A stretch of DNA of 64,000 nt from Icerya purchasi. Its lineage: Eukaryota > Arthropoda > Insecta > Hemiptera > Monophlebidae. A program made the translations under genes and the position numbers. This document shows positions 1 to 11,606 of this stretch, piece after piece. The stretch covers positions 249,745,440 to 249,809,439 of the forward strand of contig CM077116.1 in the NCBI GenBank assembly GCA_039619475.1, given 5' to 3'. Each line of letters opens with the position of its first letter. Positions within the stretch are counted from its first letter, which is position 1. The notes under the pieces are model-generated. The model ran no database searches. It was not told the origin of the DNA and saw only the letters and a list, made by a program, of their open reading frames with translations.

Positions 1-504
1 CCATGAGAAATCTTTCCAAAAAGACGCGAATTGAACATTGGTCTAAAGACTCCTGAACTGCTACGTGTTTTCGATCTTGCGATATGGATGGGAAAGCTGG
101 ACGTTGGATTACATACTGGAGAAACGCATACAGGCGTTGAAAATGTACACCTACTGTCGTGTGCTACGGATATCGTGGAGTCAAAGAGAATCACGAACAG
201 GGAAGTATTAGATCGAATTGGAAGACAACCCATGCTGTTAAGCTCGGTCAAAGAACGTAAGCTACGGTATCTGGTTACGTAGTGAGAGGCCTTAAGTACG
301 AGATCCTGCGAGTCATCCTAGAAGGAAAAATAGCGGGCAAAAGATCTATTGGACGCCGGCAGAACTCCCGGATGAAAGATTTTCGCCGATCGCTTGGCTG
401 CACATCAACTGAGTTGTTCCGCTCCGTTGATTCAAAGGTCGTGCTGACAACGTGGATCGCCAACCGCCGAGACGGATATAGCGCGTGAAAAAGAAGAAGA
501 AGAA
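1..504 (+). pseudogene. RTE-like non-LTR retrotransposon, C-terminal RT fragment with GAA tail
   Basis: This is the last part of an endonuclease-reverse transcriptase polyprotein, entering from the left edge. The first frame (31-282) carries the post-RT region with TNREVLDRIG and KERKLRYL. A lost base near 267-272 moves the reading to a second frame, which continues as GYVVRGLKYEILR and then EGKIAGKRSIGRRQ to a stop at 486-488. This basic GKR..GRRQ stretch followed by a short helical tail is typical of insect RTE-like polyproteins. A run of GAA units (about 488-504) follows directly, as expected of an RTE-type simple-repeat tail. The endonuclease and catalytic RT lie outside the window or are missing, so this is a dead copy. 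The family is inferred from motif memory, not from a search. Confidence 0.72.
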
Positions 505-505
505 T

Positions 506-600
506 CGTAACGTTAACGAAAAAAAATTGTGACGTGGTCATTACCGAAAGAAGTAGACAAATGGTTAATAGAACCGGTGAATTTTTGTAAAAAACGCAAA
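506..600. repeat. Dispersed repeat C, copy 1
   Basis: The segment holding AACGTTAACG, an A run and TTGTGACGTG, then a TTACCGAAA-like stretch, recurs in the same order at 8917-9010 with scattered differences. It starts immediately after the GAA tail of the RTE-like fragment. No coding potential was seen. Confidence 0.55.
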
Positions 601-2070
601 TTAAAAATAATAAGATCGTGGCTTTTTCAACATTTCCGTACACTGGTTACTTGCTAGGACTTTCTTTAAAATTTCAAGTATCGCGAACGTTCAAGAAAAA
701 TATAGCTCCCCTAGCTGACGGTATGTTCTTTTTGAGTGAACAACTGCGAGTTGAACGAGCACACTTGACGGTAGGCTTTTCACTCCCTTTGCGTGTTTGT
801 ATCTGTTATTTTAGGAAAAGAACTGCATACCTGACGGCGCGCGTAATAAGATATTTTTCACATTTTTCGAACATCAAATTCATTTTACTAACGAAAACAA
901 ACCCGAACAAATCTATTAAGTAATTTGGAACTGAAACATTGACGTAATTTGCCTTTTCGCGCGTTTTTCTTTTTCTTATTTCTTTTTTCTTTCTTCGTCA
1001 TAAAGTTTTGGGTAAAATAAAAAAGTCCAACTTACTGCGATTACTGAGCGCTTTTACGAAGCTTTGTGCAAACAAGCGCGTCGAGCAAACAAAACGGTTT
1101 GTAGAAAGTTATCCAGAGGCTGGATACAAAGTCAGCGAAAGGTTCAACATGGTTCGGCTGTAATCTACGTTTATAATGCGGCGATATTTACTGTAAGCCT
1201 GTATCGGCGAGAGAGCACAACGATGTCCAAACTGGAGGCGTAACAGACGAGCCGAAAATGCGGCGAATAAAAGAGCAGCAGAATAGTAGGAAGCCCCGGA
1301 TTTCGCGATACGAAACCGCCGCCACGCTTATATATTCTGAAATCTATATATCGGGAAAATATCGCGTTACGCGGTATTCGTGTAAACACTTTTGCAGGTG
1401 TGGGGTAGACATTCGCGATAGATGGAAGTTATGCAACTGAAGCGATACCATCTCTCGATCTACATACCCGAAAGGTGCGTCTCTATTGATACCCTTAAGA
1501 ATTCAGCGGCATTAAGGAAAGTCTAAATATGCAAGAAAGCGACCTCAGAATGGAGCAGTGTGGTACGTTTGGTTTTCGCAGGCACCGCAGAAAAATACGC
1601 AGGAAAAAACTTGGCGTTGAGCGTCTCGCAACGGTCTTCGTCCCTTCAGCGGGGAGCTGTCGACGAATGAAAACGTGGTACATGCTCTTGCTTACGCTGA
1701 GTTACCTGCTTCTCAGTTTATAATCGAGAATGATTTAGAATTTGCCGTTTCAGAATGACGCCGAAACTATCTGTTGTCGACCTTTCAAACGTTCATTATG
1801 GAACGAACAATGCATAGTTCCGACTTTCCCTAACAGAGGAGAAATAGTGCCAACATCGCGACAGCGCAGAATTTCATCACCACGTTTCTTTCTGTTGTTT
1901 TTCGGCCGGTAGATGATCGTGATACTACTTCTACCGAATAAAACGATAATTTTGTCATTATAAATGTAAACAATGGAAATTGACCGTCAACATTCGGTTA
2001 CTAATGTTATATTTTTTATATTACTCGAACGACGTTCACAATTCACAAAAAATATATAACATTAATTGTA
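601..2070. other. No gene recognised
   Basis: Only short open frames without recognisable motifs are present, for example 618-923 and 1529-1723. Part of the stretch (about 1050-1700) is less AT-rich than its surroundings. I see no splice-flanked exon, RNA gene or element end that I can support. Confidence 0.4.
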
Positions 2071-2472
2071 ACAGACTTTTTTTTTTTTTTTTTTTTATTT
2101 TACGAATAGTTAGTTAGTGTGACGATCACTCGAGTGGAAATCATTTAAATATTATTAATAATTTTTGTGTTTTAATTATAAAATGTGTAAGAGCTGGAAG
2201 GTTGTTCACATCGAAAATATCTGTACTCAGTTGATTGTCGCGATGATGGTGTTATACTTCTGGCAGGCTAGAATAATGTGATGGACCGTTAGCAGTGCGT
2301 GGCAAATGTCACATATGAGAGGTGTCTGGCCATTCAGCAGATATGAGTGTGTAATTCGTGCATGCCCAAAGTATATTCTGTTAACAGATGTTTCCAGCTT
2401 CGGTGAGCAGATATTACCAATGATTAACGGCCAAACATCCATGCTTTTCTTTGTATTTCCAAGTGTGTACAT
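2071..2472 (-). pseudogene. Jockey-like element 3' end: zinc-knuckle tail, 3'UTR and poly(A)
   Basis: Read on the minus strand, 2472-2227 encodes GHARITHSYLLNGQTP, then CDICHALLTVHHIILAC. This is the Cys/His module that closes the RNase H region of many insect Jockey- and I-like polyproteins. The 3'UTR follows, and the T run at 2078-2097 is the poly(A) tail on the minus strand. It belongs with the RNase H domain at 3094-3400 in the same orientation. The two are separated by a plus-strand insertion. The copy is 5'-truncated and dead. Confidence 0.75.
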
Positions 2473-2479
2473 TAAGTTA

Positions 2480-2880
2480 GTTATAGTCCATGATTATTTT
2501 TATGTAGTTAGTTATAGTGCGTAAACTTGTATTAGTATATATATTTATTTCATCTTGTAAAACATTAATACTAGTTAATCACATTTCATTATAATCATAT
2601 TTTAAATTTAGAAGTGATAAATCGTTTCTTTGTTTTTTCAGTTTGTTTTTTGTACATTTTTTGTTTAACATTCACTTTCCTTTGTATTTTGCTATCATTA
2701 TTAATTGTTTTTAATTTTTACTTCTGAAATCATGTTTATACTTATAAGTACTCGTAATTTCTCAGTTTTTTCAATTTTTAATGCTTAAATTTTGTGTTAG
2801 ACCACTGCTTGCGCAGTATTTCACATATGTGGTTTCGCCTGTACATATTCCGAATATATTTGATTTGATTTGATTTGAAA
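2480..2880 (+). mobile_element. Plus-strand insertion with (TTTGA)n tail, nested in the minus-strand element
   Basis: This segment interrupts the minus-strand Jockey-like element between its RNase H domain and its zinc-knuckle tail. It ends on the plus strand in about four TTTGA units (about 2859-2878), which looks like the simple-sequence 3' tail of a CR1-like non-LTR element. Only the AT-rich 3'UTR is present. The left boundary is approximate. A (TTTGA)n tail also ends the minus-strand RT relic at 34.7-35.5 kb. Confidence 0.45.
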
Positions 2881-3410
2881 TATTTGGCCGAGCCTGGAAT
2901 CATTGATTCCATGAGTGTAGGATTTTCTACCGCTGTGCGATGTCTTCCCCTAGCATTGTCGGCGGACAAGCTTGAGTCGGCCCTCTCGCCGCATGATGCA
3001 CGATATCATGACATCTATCCCTCGATGACTCGAGATCCAAACGAAAGAGATTCTGGTGCTCCGTTTATATAATTGGATAATGCTGAACCGGAATTATCTC
3101 ATCGTCGCCACAGCCGAGTTCATCGCTTCAATGTACCGCAATGCTAAAACTGAGTCGGTCAAAATCATATACTGATCAAATGGCATTTCCGATATTTGCA
3201 GCAAACATTGAAGTAAGGCTAACATCTCAGCCGTAAGAACTGGTAACACATTCGGCAAGCTGAAGAAAAATATCCTTTTCCTAATGGAATAGGCACCTGA
3301 GACACGTGATGGTGTATTGGACACATCGGTGAAGCAAGGAATCGAATTAGGCTGCTGGTCCAGAACGTTCTGAAGCCTTTTACTGATTTCCATGTTTGGT
3401 TTTAACGTCG
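2881..3410 (-). pseudogene. Jockey-like RNase H domain fragment
   Basis: The minus-strand frame 3393-3094 reads PCFTDVSNTPSRVSGAYSI, then LTAEMLALLQCLLQISEMP and ILTDSVLALRYIEAMNSA. These are RNase H landmarks: the FTDGS-type strand, the TAEMLAL helix with its acidic residue, and the TDS strand. The FTDV in place of FTDGS and later stops show decay. Below 3094 the frame is broken, with only ERADS-like remnants of the last RNase H block (about 2960-3000). Its zinc tail lies at 2227-2472 beyond the nested insertion. Confidence 0.75.
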
Positions 3411-5865
3411 GCTGAAAGTAGGTTCCAGCAGATATTCGGCCGAAATTAGCTCCACGGTGGTGTCACTCATTGGCTGTCTGTTTTCGGTATTACCGAGATT
3501 CAAATTATTTTTTTCTTTTTGACCTCGTAATAGTGATAATAATATTTCTTTATCAATTAATCCGATAAAAATTAAAAAATACTCGTAATTCAAATAAAAA
3601 TTTTAGCTCGCGTAGTTGAAATAGAAAAAAAAAAAACAAATAAAAAAACATCAGCCCTAGAATCAATTAATTCTTTCAATTGGCGAACGAATAGAAACAA
3701 AAAGAAGTTGGACATGCTTTTTACTTCTAACAACGCCCGGTAGTGATCGCTTAAGTTCTGAGGAAATCCAATTTTTACCGAACGAACGCATTGCGACAGA
3801 TATCGTAAATTGTAGTAATCCTCCGGTTTTTAGTCAGTGGATATTTAACTGAGCTGCTTGTTTCGGCTGCAGCTGATTTAAAAACAAAAAAAAAAAAAAA
3901 AAAAAAAAAGAATTACTCGAAACCGGTGGTATTTGGCGCGAAGATTTAAATTTACGTGGAAAACTCTTCAAAAGGGAAACAGGCAGCGAATTTCGAACTA
4001 GATGACGTCCGCAGCTTTAATCCGGGGCAAAGGATATAATTTAAAATCTTCTTTCTCAGAGACGGTGCATTACGCGCATACACGCACAGATGTACGCGAC
4101 GAAAACGGTGATATGCAAAAGACCAGTAAATGTTAGGTTAACGATCGTTAATAATACGAAATTGGCCTTTGAATTTGCGTTGGCGCGTGTTTGCCTTTTC
4201 AAAATTTAATAGTCCATTAAATCGGGCTTTTCTTCGTCAGCGGAACAGAGCCCGGCTCTTGGGGTACCAGCCAATTTACCGTACGAGTAATGCAATTTCG
4301 AACGGATTTCAGCGGCAGCCATTCGATTAGTCTATGCAGGCCGCCACCGAACGGCTAAATATGTGTGCAAGTCTCAATTATAGCTGCTTCTAAAGAGACC
4401 TATTTTGTATATTTAGCCGGCACTCGAAAAAGATAGCTTCATTGAAAAACCCGACCACGAGACGATCTCATCTAGTACTAGCTTAGCCTCTTCAAAAAAA
4501 GTGTTTTTACTCGATTAACATGAAAATTTGAAAATACAAAATTATCCGCGTCCCATTTTTACTTTTACACTTGCTCATCTTTATCGTTCTTCTCCTGTTC
4601 CCCGACAATTTCATTCGCATTTCTGTACAAAGATCTCCTCTCTCAGTTCGCCGCTTTTTATCTTCATCTGAGGTTTCTTTTGTAGAATTAAACCGTATTA
4701 CGAATTAAATTGTAATTAATATAATATAATTTTTGACGCTAAATATGGGCAAAAAACCTGTTACCAGCATGTGTGACGAGGTTTTTAATTTAACAAATTT
4801 TTATTGACTTTTACATCAAATTTTGAATGTTAGGTCGGTCGTCCGACAAGAAACATTTGCGCTAAGCCCGGGTCTAGGTAACATTTTTCTCTAATCCCAG
4901 CTTCGACGACTGTAATTAATTCAGTACATTAATTACCACGTTTACAAAGTCGTCATAAATAATGATATTAATCTTTTTTCTCTAAAAACTGCCTAGTTAT
5001 TAAGAAAAATTTAATGTAATATGAAACATATTCGGAGAACATATATAATCGCGGCATTCAGTTATTCTTTAATGTTGTGATTAAGAATATTTTATTAAAG
5101 GATCCGAGCATTAGCATATTGCATAGTGATTAAGGGACGGCCAAATTGACGTGTAACTTATTAACTGAAAAACGAAATTTTTATTTAAAAACTCCTATTA
5201 AATTATGATTCAGGGAATAGAGTAATTTATCGATTTATTTATTTGGAAATTATTATATGTAACTTTTAATATTTTTTACACCGTTTCGTCTAAAAATATA
5301 TGAATTAAAAAATTACGTTTTCTTTTTTTTTTTTGTTTTTTTTTTAAATTTAAAATATATTTATATTTCAGAAAAATTTTAATTTTCTTTGAATAGTATT
5401 CCCAATCGGAAACATTAAATGGAAGTATATTACCCGCGTATAATGGAAACTTCGCACTGCGAATAATTTCTTTACAAATAATATAAACAAAAAAAAATTC
5501 GAGAATTCGGTTTTAGGAATTTCAGAAATTAATAAAAGTGCTCGTCAAAGAGATACTTCGACCTGCATAATTGTCTTGATCGAGTTACGTAAACGCGATA
5601 AAACTGATTCGATCGTAATCTTCCGCAAAGTACTTTTTTTTCAACATTTTTTTATTATTTAGTTTTTTCTCATTACTGAAAAATCTCTGTACAGTTGGAA
5701 TGTGGCGAGTGTTAATTACAATTTTTACAAATTTCTATACGTTATTTAAATTGTATTTGTCTCTGGACAGAACTTTGTTTTGTCAGGATTTACGTTATCT
5801 GAAAAAGTCTTGGTCCATTATTATATTCCTAGATATTATAATATGAATTTGATGCCGACTCTAAT
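3411..5865. other. No gene recognised, AT-rich
   Basis: The stretch contains A and T homopolymers (for example an A run at about 3886-3909) and short open frames without motifs. I see no element ends or RNA genes. Confidence 0.4.
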
Positions 5866-6016
5866 TAAAGTATTAATGTTCTATAAGAATTACGATGATA
5901 TCACCACTGAAGATGTATCACTCTGAAATATTTTTTTTATCGAATAATAAAGGTATTAATGTTCTATAAAAATTGCCATAAAGTTACATTACTTTGAAAT
6001 ATATTTTCTTATAGGG
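5866..6016. repeat. Two-copy tandem repeat, about 75-80 bp unit
   Basis: The motif TATTAATGTTCTATAA begins near 5871 and again near 5953. Each time it is followed by an AT-rich stretch ending in a TGAAATAT-like motif. The copies have diverged moderately. Confidence 0.6.
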
Positions 6017-6058
6017 ACTAATTATTTTTTACTTTTTTTAGTGCATTTTTAAAAAATT

Positions 6059-6159
6059 ATTATTTTTTACTTTTTATTAAATTTTTATTAAATAATTATT
6101 TTTTATTTTTTATTAGATTTTTATTAAATAATTATTTTTTGCTTTTTATTCAATTTTTA
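6059..6159. repeat. 36-bp minisatellite, about 2.8 units
   Basis: Units start at 6059, 6095 and 6131. Each begins ATTATTTTTT and continues with a TTTTTATTA block. The third unit is truncated. It lies just downstream of the 5866-6016 duplication. Confidence 0.65.
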
Positions 6160-6249
6160 TAATAGATGATCTTGAAGTCGGTATTTTATTTTTAAGAAAA
6201 TTTTATTTAATTTATGCTTCAAAGGGGAATGGGGGAAAATCAAAACATC

Positions 6250-6345
6250 TTTTGCTTTTTCTTTTCTGTTTCATTTCTTTTTCTTTCCTTTTTTATTTCT
6301 TTTTCATTTCTTTTTCTTTTCTTTTTTCTTTTTATTTATCATGAA
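6250..6345. repeat. Pyrimidine-rich low-complexity tract
   Basis: The plus strand is almost pure C/T, made of irregular CTTTTT and TTTCTTTTT units. No coding or structural role is evident. Confidence 0.7.
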
Positions 6346-8639
6346 AGAGACGTTCCGCAACTTGTAAAATAAATGGGTACGTGTGGCTGATAAATGGCGT
6401 TAGAAATGAAGAACCAATGTTTTCGACTAAAATGAAACCCGCCATATTAACGAGTGTAAAACAAAGAAATAGTATTGAATTCGCGACTTTTAAGTTTATT
6501 TATTTGTTTTTTTTTTTCTTTTTATAAGTCGCGTAATATAAGTTCCGCGCGATGTGGAAATAGTAAAACGGATAATATGAATCTCTCAGTGTAAAGTCGC
6601 TGCTGTAACGTTATTATATTTTTTTACATTCAGAAAACTACACTTACTAGTATGGTTTGTTGTAGTTTTTAACAAGATAATCTGACGGAATCGATTGTTT
6701 CGTTCTTTTCTTAAAGTATTCAGAGTTATTTTTATCTGTCATGGAAACATCAACATCAGTTGTAAAACTTAAACCGGCTGGGCCTTCTTAATAGCGACTA
6801 TGTATAGAAAAATATGAGAAGGAAAAAAAAAAGTAGGAAACAGCGAAAAGAAAAATTCTCATTGAAAAAAAAAAAAATTCTGGTTTCGGAGTTGCTTTGA
6901 ATGTTTCCAAATGTTGACAAGTTGAAACTGCGTAGGTGTGCCTCGACTGGGTAGGTTATTTTATACGGATTTTAATAAAAAAAATGTATTTTAGGTCTTT
7001 ATTCTGTAATTTCACGTGCTATTTTCGGGTGTGTCATTTCCGCACTTCTTAGAAAGAAGCCTTTGTTCCTCGCGATTTCGCTTTTCCCCTGCATCGCGTT
7101 GTCTAACTAAATAAAATTTATTCGAATGTGTTTTTCCCGTTGCTTAAAAATCAGGTATCCTCCTCGCTTTGAATTTCTCGTCCCGCTGTATTTTTCCCTT
7201 TGTTTTCTGTTTTTGCTGCTTTTTTCAAATTTTGAAGCCCGAATATGTTTTAGTTAGTTATTTATCTGATATATATTAATGAGGGCAGGTCATGTGATGT
7301 CCTATCCATTAAAGAGGTAAAAGTAAAACGAAATTAGAAGCTATTACATAATTATTCTCATAGACAACTCCATAACTTTTCCCATACAAGCGTGATAATG
7401 TCACATATGGAAAAATATAAAATAGAATATTGATTATGATAAAACATTAACGGCGAGCTTATCATCCGATAGTTAAAAATATAATATTAATAGTAAAGTT
7501 AAAAAGCTGTAAGCTATTCTTCGAAGGAATTCATCTACATTACCATTGCCGTATTGGCGAACAATATTTGTCATTTCAGACATTTTCTGCTTTTTGATGA
7601 CTAAATCGTCCATTAAAATCTCACAACTTAAAACAAAATTCGAATTTATAGAGTACTATACGCTACTGTCATGTGATTATCATTTGTTTAGCTCTGCGAG
7701 AGCAACTCGTGTCAGATAAATCGGATTTGTTCGAACCGTTTTAAATTTTATAATAAATAATAAATTAGGTTGCCTGCTATAACTTCGATTGAGTATAGGG
7801 GTCGCGACAACCTCATTACATGCGGCATCTAAATTTTAAATTAAAGTGATTAAAAAAAAACAAAAAAAAAAACGTAAAAGGAAAATGTTATTTATTGTTA
7901 TAAAAGTAAAATAAAAATTACATTTAACTGATCCTTCTTCCTCGTGTCGTTTATGGACGAAGATCCGTTGCTGACATGCCCAAAAGGGGGGGTTTAAAAA
8001 AAAAAAAATAGTAAATAAAATTCCAAAGAAATAAATACAGAGTGTTACTTACAGATTGTAACATTTTAATTAATTATTTTTTCAAAGTACACTATTTATC
8101 TGTTATTAAAAATCGAATGTCCCCTATGAACCGCGCTGCCCTTTTGAAATAACTTCTGAAATCGTTGTTTAATTTCCGAGCACTAATGAATTGAAAAATC
8201 TACGTGAATTGATGAAAGGCTTCTTTTTTCAATTACCCGACTGATAAAACGATTAATTACGTATTGATAAACTGAAATACAAAAAGTTTGCGCAATTGTA
8301 GATAATTTCCGTCAAGATTTTACTTTATGTTAAATTTAAAGAAACCGGTAGACGGTGAAAAATGTCTAAATAAATATTACCGAGGAACGGGGCCGCATGT
8401 CGATGCGCTGCTGAAAGCCGTTGAATTTTCCTGGTTATTTAATGTTCGGAATTATGTGACAGCGTTAAAGAAAGATGAATCAATTTTAAAGAAAAACCAA
8501 AAAAAAAAAAAAAAAATTCGGATCAATCGAATAAACCAAAAATAAAAAAAAATAAAAAGATAAGAAAAAAGAGGTTTACTTCAAAATATACACGTAGGTT
8601 CAGAAAACTGTTTGTAGCGAAAAAAATATTAAAGTTTCC
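6346..8639. other. No gene recognised, AT-rich
   Basis: Short A runs and weak open frames only. No element termini, RT motifs or RNA genes were recognised. Confidence 0.4.
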
Positions 8640-8666
8640 ATATATATATATATATATATATATATG
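8640..8666. repeat. (TA)n microsatellite
   Basis: About 13 uninterrupted TA units. Confidence 0.9.
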
Positions 8667-8916
8667 AGGTTAATAAGCACGAAGTTTATTAATTATATAT
8701 TGTTTGTTTATAAAATGAATAACAGTAATTCAGTATAACGGAGAATATTGTTCCGAACTCCTATTTGTTTTTTAATTTAAACTTTGAAGAACTTTTCCTT
8801 TTTTGATTATTTTCTGGCGGTTTTTTCCGCCAAAAAAATCTACTTTGCAGATTTTCATACAATTTAAAAGTGCGAGTTTTAAAAATAATTTTAAATTTCT
8901 ACAGATTCACTTTATC

Positions 8917-9010
8917 GAAACGTTAACGTAAAAAAAATTGTGACGTGATCTTTATCGGAAACAATCGCCAACGGTGTATGAATTTTAATACTTGTACAAA
9001 AAAACCTATT
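8917..9010. repeat. Dispersed repeat C, copy 2
   Basis: It matches 506-600 through AACGTTAACG, an A run, TTGTGACGTG, then a diverged TTATCGGAA block and a GTACAAAAAA-type end. Both copies are in the same orientation. No open frame spans it. Confidence 0.55.
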
Positions 9011-9839
9011 TCAATTAATCAACTACCATTTTTAGAAAATGTATAAATGAAATTTGCTCGTAAAATTAATCGGAAATCACATGCGTGTTAAGGGAGAAAA
9101 AAATTCTACAGGCATGCGCTTCTTATAGCGTAGACGGGGTCAATCGTTTACAGTGCATGAAAAGTGTCGCAATGAAACGCGGTTTCGGCGAATCATGCTA
9201 TCGGCCAAAAGGTGGTGGCCCCTGGTTTATTCGCCCAATCCATCTTCATTGTTTTGCGATACGGTTCAGTGTATACGCACAAACGGTCAACCTCCAGTCC
9301 AGGGCATAACCGGTCGCTTTATCTAATAAGTACTAGTCCGAAAAGTTTAAAACAACAGAAACCGCTCTCTGATGACGGATCAGCTGAATGTGTTGCACGT
9401 AGAGCATCGGAAAATTCTTTAAGAAAAAATCAAGTCTGCGCCTTGGATACACTGTGAAGGACGAAAAGAAGGTCGACTGTACTTGTCCAGTGGACTTTGC
9501 TTTCGCATTATTTTCGCATCATCACGGGCTGTCTCTGATTACCTAAAGTCGATAATCTCTATCTTGTACGCGGTATTGTACTTTCCGATCTCGGAATCCA
9601 GTACAAAGTCCGTAATTTCTTGGACACGGACCAAGTGGCCTTGAAGTTGCCGAAATTTTTGTGTGAGAAGACCTAGTGATTACTGTACGGTTTTTGTACG
9701 CGAAAAGAAAAAGTTAGATGCACATTAGCTGATATTACAAGAGCACTTGTGCCGCGTATTTCGTACTGATAATTAATATAGAACAAGTACAACATCTGTT
9801 GGAGTGGAAAAATATTGGAAAATTTTCATTCAGCAAAGA
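9011..9839. other. No gene recognised
   Basis: Two overlapping short frames (9085-9309 and 9212-9457) have no recognisable motif. The stretch from about 9130 to 9650 is somewhat less AT-rich than its flanks. Nothing else is supported. Confidence 0.35.
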
Positions 9840-9869
9840 AATATCGATACGTAATTATTAACTTGGCGG

Positions 9870-10262
9870 AGGGGTTTGTGTACTCTAAGGAATCTGAGAG
9901 CTATGCCAGCGGTAGTGTATTCTACCAGAAAGGCCTCTCAAGCTGGACAGGTCTCAGAGGAGGAGTCAGACAAAGAATGATCTCCCTCCAGTATTGAAAA
10001 TGGATGGAGAACAGAAGTTTGGTACAGCCATTGATCAAATAGTTAGCATGCATGGGTGCTGAAGTGGTTCTAACACTGCGATGAGGAAAGCAAAGGAAAA
10101 CTACCTCATTATTTTTCCAAGATTACAACCATGAAAGTTCACATAAAGAAAATGGATATGCCGTACGATCCGGCTGGCAACCGGCGCCAAAGTAACGGTG
10201 GGGCTTTTGGCGAGAAATACGGAGAAATGAAGAAAATGGCTTTATCCAGGAACTTTTAGAAC
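9870..10262 (+). mobile_element. Probable RTE-like 5' untranslated/leader fragment
   Basis: The segment has a characteristic series of blocks: GCTATGCCAGCGGTAG, AAGGCCT..AAGCTGGACAG, AGTTAGCATGCATGGG, an ACTGCGATGAGG block and GGCTGGCAACCGGCG. It ends in a run like the beginning of an endonuclease ORF (AGGAAC..AGAACATGG). From memory this matches the leader that precedes endonuclease-RT ORFs of RTE-like elements in several insects. It has no open frame of its own. It stops about where the endonuclease ORF would begin, so the rest of the element is gone. Confidence 0.4.
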
Positions 10263-10837
10263 ATGGCTGTCCACCAATCTATCATATAGACTGAGGAATT
10301 AAGAAGAATTATTACATATTACAAATTCTTCAGTACTCATACAAAGATAATATCAAAATGGTAAGAACAAATTTAGTATTTTCTCGTATAAATTAATATC
10401 GATATTTGTTTTGTAAAGATTAATAATCAAAAAAAGCAAAAAAACAAAACATTACTGCTATACGGATAATTAAGTTCACGAGGGAAGAATAAAAATAAAC
10501 CGATAAACAAATTTACACGTTATCGAAAGAATAAATTATTATTATAGTTCTTTTTTTGGGTTTTAAAATTTTGACTTACGTATAAAACTATCGAAATATT
10601 CGAAAAATAGGAAATAAAAAATAAATAATTTGTAAACAAGTAGATGAAAAAGAATCATAAAATGAATGAAAATATTTCGATTGCAACGCAATGTATAAGA
10701 ATTCTGGAAGAGGGGTCAAAATTTTCTTTACATATTTATTTTATAAATAACAGTACATTTTTCACTAATATTCGTACTATTAATAATTTCCATCATTTTG
10801 ATTTATATATTAATAATCATCAATAAAAATTAAATTC
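10263..10837. other. No gene recognised, AT-rich
   Basis: Very AT-rich, with only a short unconvincing frame at 10644-10826. Confidence 0.4.
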
Positions 10838-11062
10838 TTTTTTTATTTTTTTTATTTATTAATTTTGATCATGTCAGCTAAGGACGTTACTCAATCCCAA
10901 GGTATGACAGCATTAATGATTATAAAGGAAAAATATTAGAAATGGAACATACGAATGAAGCTAACAAAAGAATAACCAAGGGAGACGGAAAAGAAAGAAT
11001 GCTGTGAGCGCTGTAAGGCGCAGGGAGGCCAAGACGCAAAGACCGGAATACAGTATGTTATT
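10838..11062 (-). mobile_element. Family A non-LTR retrotransposon, 3' end fragment (copy 1)
   Basis: On the minus strand this is a 3' terminus ending in a T-rich stretch at 10838-10865 (poly(A) on the minus strand). It aligns closely with the last ~140 bp of the 54.6-55.2 kb copy. Shared blocks include CTTGG.CTCCCT.CG, GCGCTCACAGCAT, AATCATTAATG, and the terminal ACATCCTTAGC.GACAT block with one or two changes. About 40 extra bases interrupt it around 10935-10970. Only 3'UTR and the end of the coding region remain. Confidence 0.7.
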
Positions 11063-11097
11063 GATAACATTCGTAATAAAAAAATTTGCATAAAATA

Positions 11098-11606
11098 TTT
11101 TTTTTTTTTTTTTTTTTATCTTGGGCGCGTCAACTTAGGACATTTACCCAGCACAAAGGCAAACAGTGAAACGTAGGGACTTGAAAGTTAAATCAGGAAG
11201 CGATTAGAAACAGAAGAAATAAAGATAGCCAATATAGGAACAACAGAAAGAGAAGGAAGAGAAAGAATGTAGTGGGCACAGTAAGGGGTCGGGAGGCCAA
11301 GGCCAAGCAAATTAGAATAAAGAGCTGCACGTTCTGAGGAGATAGATGAGCATTCGAATAGGAGGTGATTTACATCACAGGTCAAATTTAAGATAGGAGG
11401 ATGGAAGGGACACAAGGGAGACTGAACAATATTAAAACGAAAGAGGGTAGCAGGAAGCAGACTGTAATTAAAGCAGAGGCGAATTATGGAAGAAATAACA
11501 GAACGGCTGATGCAGGGAAAATTATTAAACCAGGAAGAAGTAGGTGGAGAGGGTTGTATAGCGAGGTAAAAAGAGTTAGGATTGGAGAAAAGAGACAATG
11601 AAGTAT
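11098..11606 (-). pseudogene. Family A non-LTR retrotransposon, RNase H C-terminus and zinc tail (copy 2)
   Basis: The minus-strand frame 11598-11188 (136 aa) reads NPNSFYLAIQPSPP, then IIRLCFNYSLLPATLFRFNI, then CPFHPP and a Cys/His-like CDVNHLLFEC. It ends TPYCAHYILSLPS. This is the region after the RNase H active site in an I/R1/Jockey-grade polyprotein, where C..C..H..C residues form a terminal knuckle. The T run at 11098-11117 is its poly(A) tail. The end of the 3'UTR (TGGGTAAATGTCC and a TTGACG block) is shared with copies at 38.9, 55.2 and 60.5 kb. It is 5'-truncated, so no catalytic part remains. Confidence 0.78.
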
